Assembly: GCA_038380795.1 (NCBI GenBank)
Contig: CM076262.1
Span: 340,121 to 404,120, forward strand
DNA: 64,000 bases
Direction of reading: 5' to 3'
Source of the DNA: Pyrocephalus nanus
Taxonomy: Eukaryota; Chordata; Aves; Passeriformes; Tyrannidae
The translations under genes were made by a program, and so were the position numbers. How positions within the stretch are numbered: position 1 is the first letter of the stretch; every line of letters starts with the position of its first letter. Shown here piece by piece: positions 61,561 through 64,000 of the stretch. The notes under the pieces are model-generated. The model did not search any database, was not told where the DNA came from, and worked only from the letters and a program-made list of their open reading frames with translations.

Positions 61561-64000
61561 CAGCACTACATATTCCCATACAAGAAATGTGTACATTCAT
61601 TTGAGAGGACAGAGCAGGGCCTTAAACGCTCTTTTAAAAGGAGTACTTACAACACAAATTACTTTTTGCAGGGGCTGCAGCCCTGTCCTCAAGGTCTGCC
61701 ACCCAGTCGTTCCCTGCTCCCTGTACCCTCTCTTTTCTTGCCTATTCCCATTATGCCCTGAGGATTTGCAGTTTCAACTCTAAGCTGTCAGGCCACCCAC
61801 TAAGCCAGAGTGCCTTTGTCTTAATTCATATAGCACTAAAGCACTACAAAGACCTGATTAGCAATGACAAAGTGGCTTCAACATAACTGAAATAAATTTT
61901 TAATTACTTTAATTAAACAAATGCAAATTCCCAAATGTAGATGAGTTTAAACCAGTTTAACAAGTTAATTTCCATGCATGTTCTTGATTCTTCTCTGTGT
62001 GACAGAAACAGGTATCCCTTGAGGATGACAAACAAATGAAAGTTTCCATGTGTTGAGTAAAACAATTGCTTCTGTAAGATCATTCTAAAAACTAGATAAG
62101 CAGCTCAGGGCAAGAAGGGAAATTGCTGCTTTGAGCAGAGAAGAGGAAGCTTCACAGGTTTTGACATCTGTGTGAGGCAATGAGCAAACACATGCTAAAA
62201 GCGAGCCTGTGAGTGGGCAGGAGACAGCTTCACTAAATTGTGGGATGATGAACAGAAGGACTGAAGGGCAGAAATAGTTTTATCATGCAGAAACTGGAGA
62301 TGCTGGCATGGCTAGACAATTACAGCTGGAGTGGTTTATGAAGCCACGAAACATCAGTGAGAATTTACAAGCTTTGGTTGGAAATCAGTAACTAACAGCA
62401 TTCACAAAACCAGTTACAAAAATGTTGGGTGCTTTGTTTTGAGCTTTGATGTTTTGTTTTGAATTACCACTGAACGCAGCAACTATTGTAGAAGGATAGC
62501 AAGTTTTTTAATTTCTATAACTCAATTCCTTGAAAATTTCTGATTACACTCAGACAAACACAGTCCTTGGTTAAATCAGCTTAAGCAATTTTGAGGTTTG
62601 GTTTATTCTAATTGGTTAGCAAAGTTAAAAGTGAACACATTTACTAGAAACCAGAGCCTGTTATCTACCAAGTGTTATTTCCTATTTGGCCATCGTGAGA
62701 CATGATAATTATGGTAACAGCAGGGGAAGGAATAGGTCCTGATAGCCTCCTGCATCAATAACTGAGTTCATCATCATTTGTGTAGTGCTTAACAACACTC
62801 TGTCTCAGATCCCCAACATACTCACTCATCCAGCTACACTCCTGCTATTTTCAAGTACTCTGCTTCATTAAGCCTTATAAGGAGTCTGATTGCAGACTAC
62901 AGTTGGGAAGAGGTTATGCTCTTTTTTCTTCTCTGTAATTAATACAAGGAAATCTGTAGTCTTACACTTCCAAAATGGTTTCCTTTCAGTTTACTTTTTT
63001 CTAAGAGGAAGGGCAATTCATCCTTTCTCTAACTTGAGTGGAAATTTACTGAGTTCTCTCTGCTCTTAAATGTGGGAGAGGGGATATTTTAACACTACTT
63101 ACTGTAGCAATAAATGGCCGTTGTGGCCACAGGTGATTTAGCAGATTACATAAGTCAGTGAAACAGTTCTAAATAGATTTTCTCACTCTGAATAATACTT
63201 GTTGAAGTAAAATCCTGTCAGAAGAAACAGATTTGACAAATAACATATATACAATATCCTACTGTAAACAAACCTATTGTTTACACAAGTAACTTCACAG
63301 CAGATTTTTTGAGCTGAAAAATCACATATTACTGGTTTCAAGTTTTTGTAAAATAGAGAGTATCAAGCTACACTTAAATACCTAAAGAAAGTAATCCCAT
63401 CATTAAAAATTTTAAGTTTCATTGAAATGGAAATTCCAGAGACGTCTGCAATTAATCACTGTTTATATAGAAGCCCACTTTGTCAAAGTGACTTGTTATG
63501 AACTGTAGACCAAGTACACTTTTCATAATCTATTCAACTGTGCAAGTGCTAATAACTGTCTTCCAGCAAAGGTACAATCACATAAATAGGCCCACTGATA
63601 TCTAGGGCTGTGGAATGATATCCATATTAAAAAACAAATTATCTGCCTAGCCCCATTCCCATTGGAGACACAGGAGAGCAACAATTATTCTGTCCTGCCA
63701 GTTGTCCTTCTGGGAATTTCCCATGAAATTCCCCAAAGCAAGCATAAAGCTAGAATACCAGCACAGCAATCCACTCCTGCTCTGGAGCGAGGAAAATAGC
63801 TCAAATGCATTATGCCCTACTTCTCCTCAGGTGAAAGTCAACCCCTGTAGGCCTCCTCTTCATCAGCATACACCTACTATTTCCAAACACAGGCAATGTG
63901 GGAAGATGTTAGGAGGAGCCATATCTTCTCTTAACCAAGTGCATGGAATATGAACATTGATTTTTTGTCATCTAAAATAAAAATAGTGGAAGAATGTTTC
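61561..64000. other. Intronic DNA, no feature recognised
   Basis: No transposon or exon was recognised. The 61650-61800 stretch is GC-richer and directly follows a CR1 copy, but does not match a CR1 part I know. The 83-codon frame at 63702-63953 has no recognisable domain. Confidence 0.45.

Larger units (their letters stand above)
48506..64000 (-). other. IMMP2L: Intron upstream of the IMMP2L exon (partial)
   Basis: This DNA lies upstream of the exon on the minus strand and continues past the window edge, so the intron exceeds 15.5 kb. I looked for the preceding coding segment (the VHRGDIVSLV region) and saw no match. The contents are AT-rich sequence, CR1 fragments and one assembly gap, listed separately. 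The intron label is inferred from the exon; very large introns are a known property of this gene in vertebrates. Confidence 0.8.

Overview
This is an AT-rich, interspersed-repeat-rich vertebrate nuclear window, almost certainly avian and probably from a passerine bird. The evidence is many CR1 non-LTR retrotransposon fragments, including CR1-X-type copies, avian-type endogenous retrovirus LTRs, and a short tRNA-Ile-headed SINE with a CR1-like tail. That last composition is the one known for the passerine TguSINE1 family. Nothing looks prokaryotic: there are no operons, no dense ORFs and no CRISPR array. Family assignments were made by eye from remembered consensus features and were not searched.

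The only protein-coding sequence I can support is a single 66-bp exon on the minus strand at 48406-48471. It has a clean acceptor, a branch-point-like motif and a consensus donor, and it encodes the catalytic-lysine segment of IMMP2L (mitochondrial inner membrane peptidase subunit 2). On that basis the window is read as two partial giant introns of IMMP2L: more than 15.5 kb upstream (48472-64000) and more than 48.4 kb downstream (1-48405), flanking one small exon. No other IMMP2L exon was recognised.

Layout by region. 1-13.8 kb holds two plus-strand solo LTRs of one family (1563-2660 and 12860-13767, the second with a 5-bp target duplication), two CR1 copies and an old CR1-like relic. 13.8-27 kb is intronic AT-rich DNA with CR1 tails; it includes a CR1-X copy interrupted by a 64-bp CR1 3' end (21119-21790) and a 30-bp perfect tandem duplication. 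27-42 kb is repeat-poor AT-rich DNA with simple repeats, the tRNA-derived SINE (33636-33771) and stretches that look like candidate conserved noncoding elements. 42-48.4 kb holds a CR1 fragment, a perfect 12-bp hairpin and a degraded minus-strand LTR. 48.4-64 kb holds the exon, two CR1-X fragments, and an ancient CR1 copy containing a 100-N assembly gap (53625-53724).

Most short ORFs across the window are chance frames in AT-rich DNA or frames in LTRs and CR1 copies. I found no sign of an undescribed gene system. The most useful observations are the IMMP2L exon with its symmetric phase, the nested and chimeric retroposons, the shared antisense open frame in the two LTRs, and a few small palindromes and tandem duplications.
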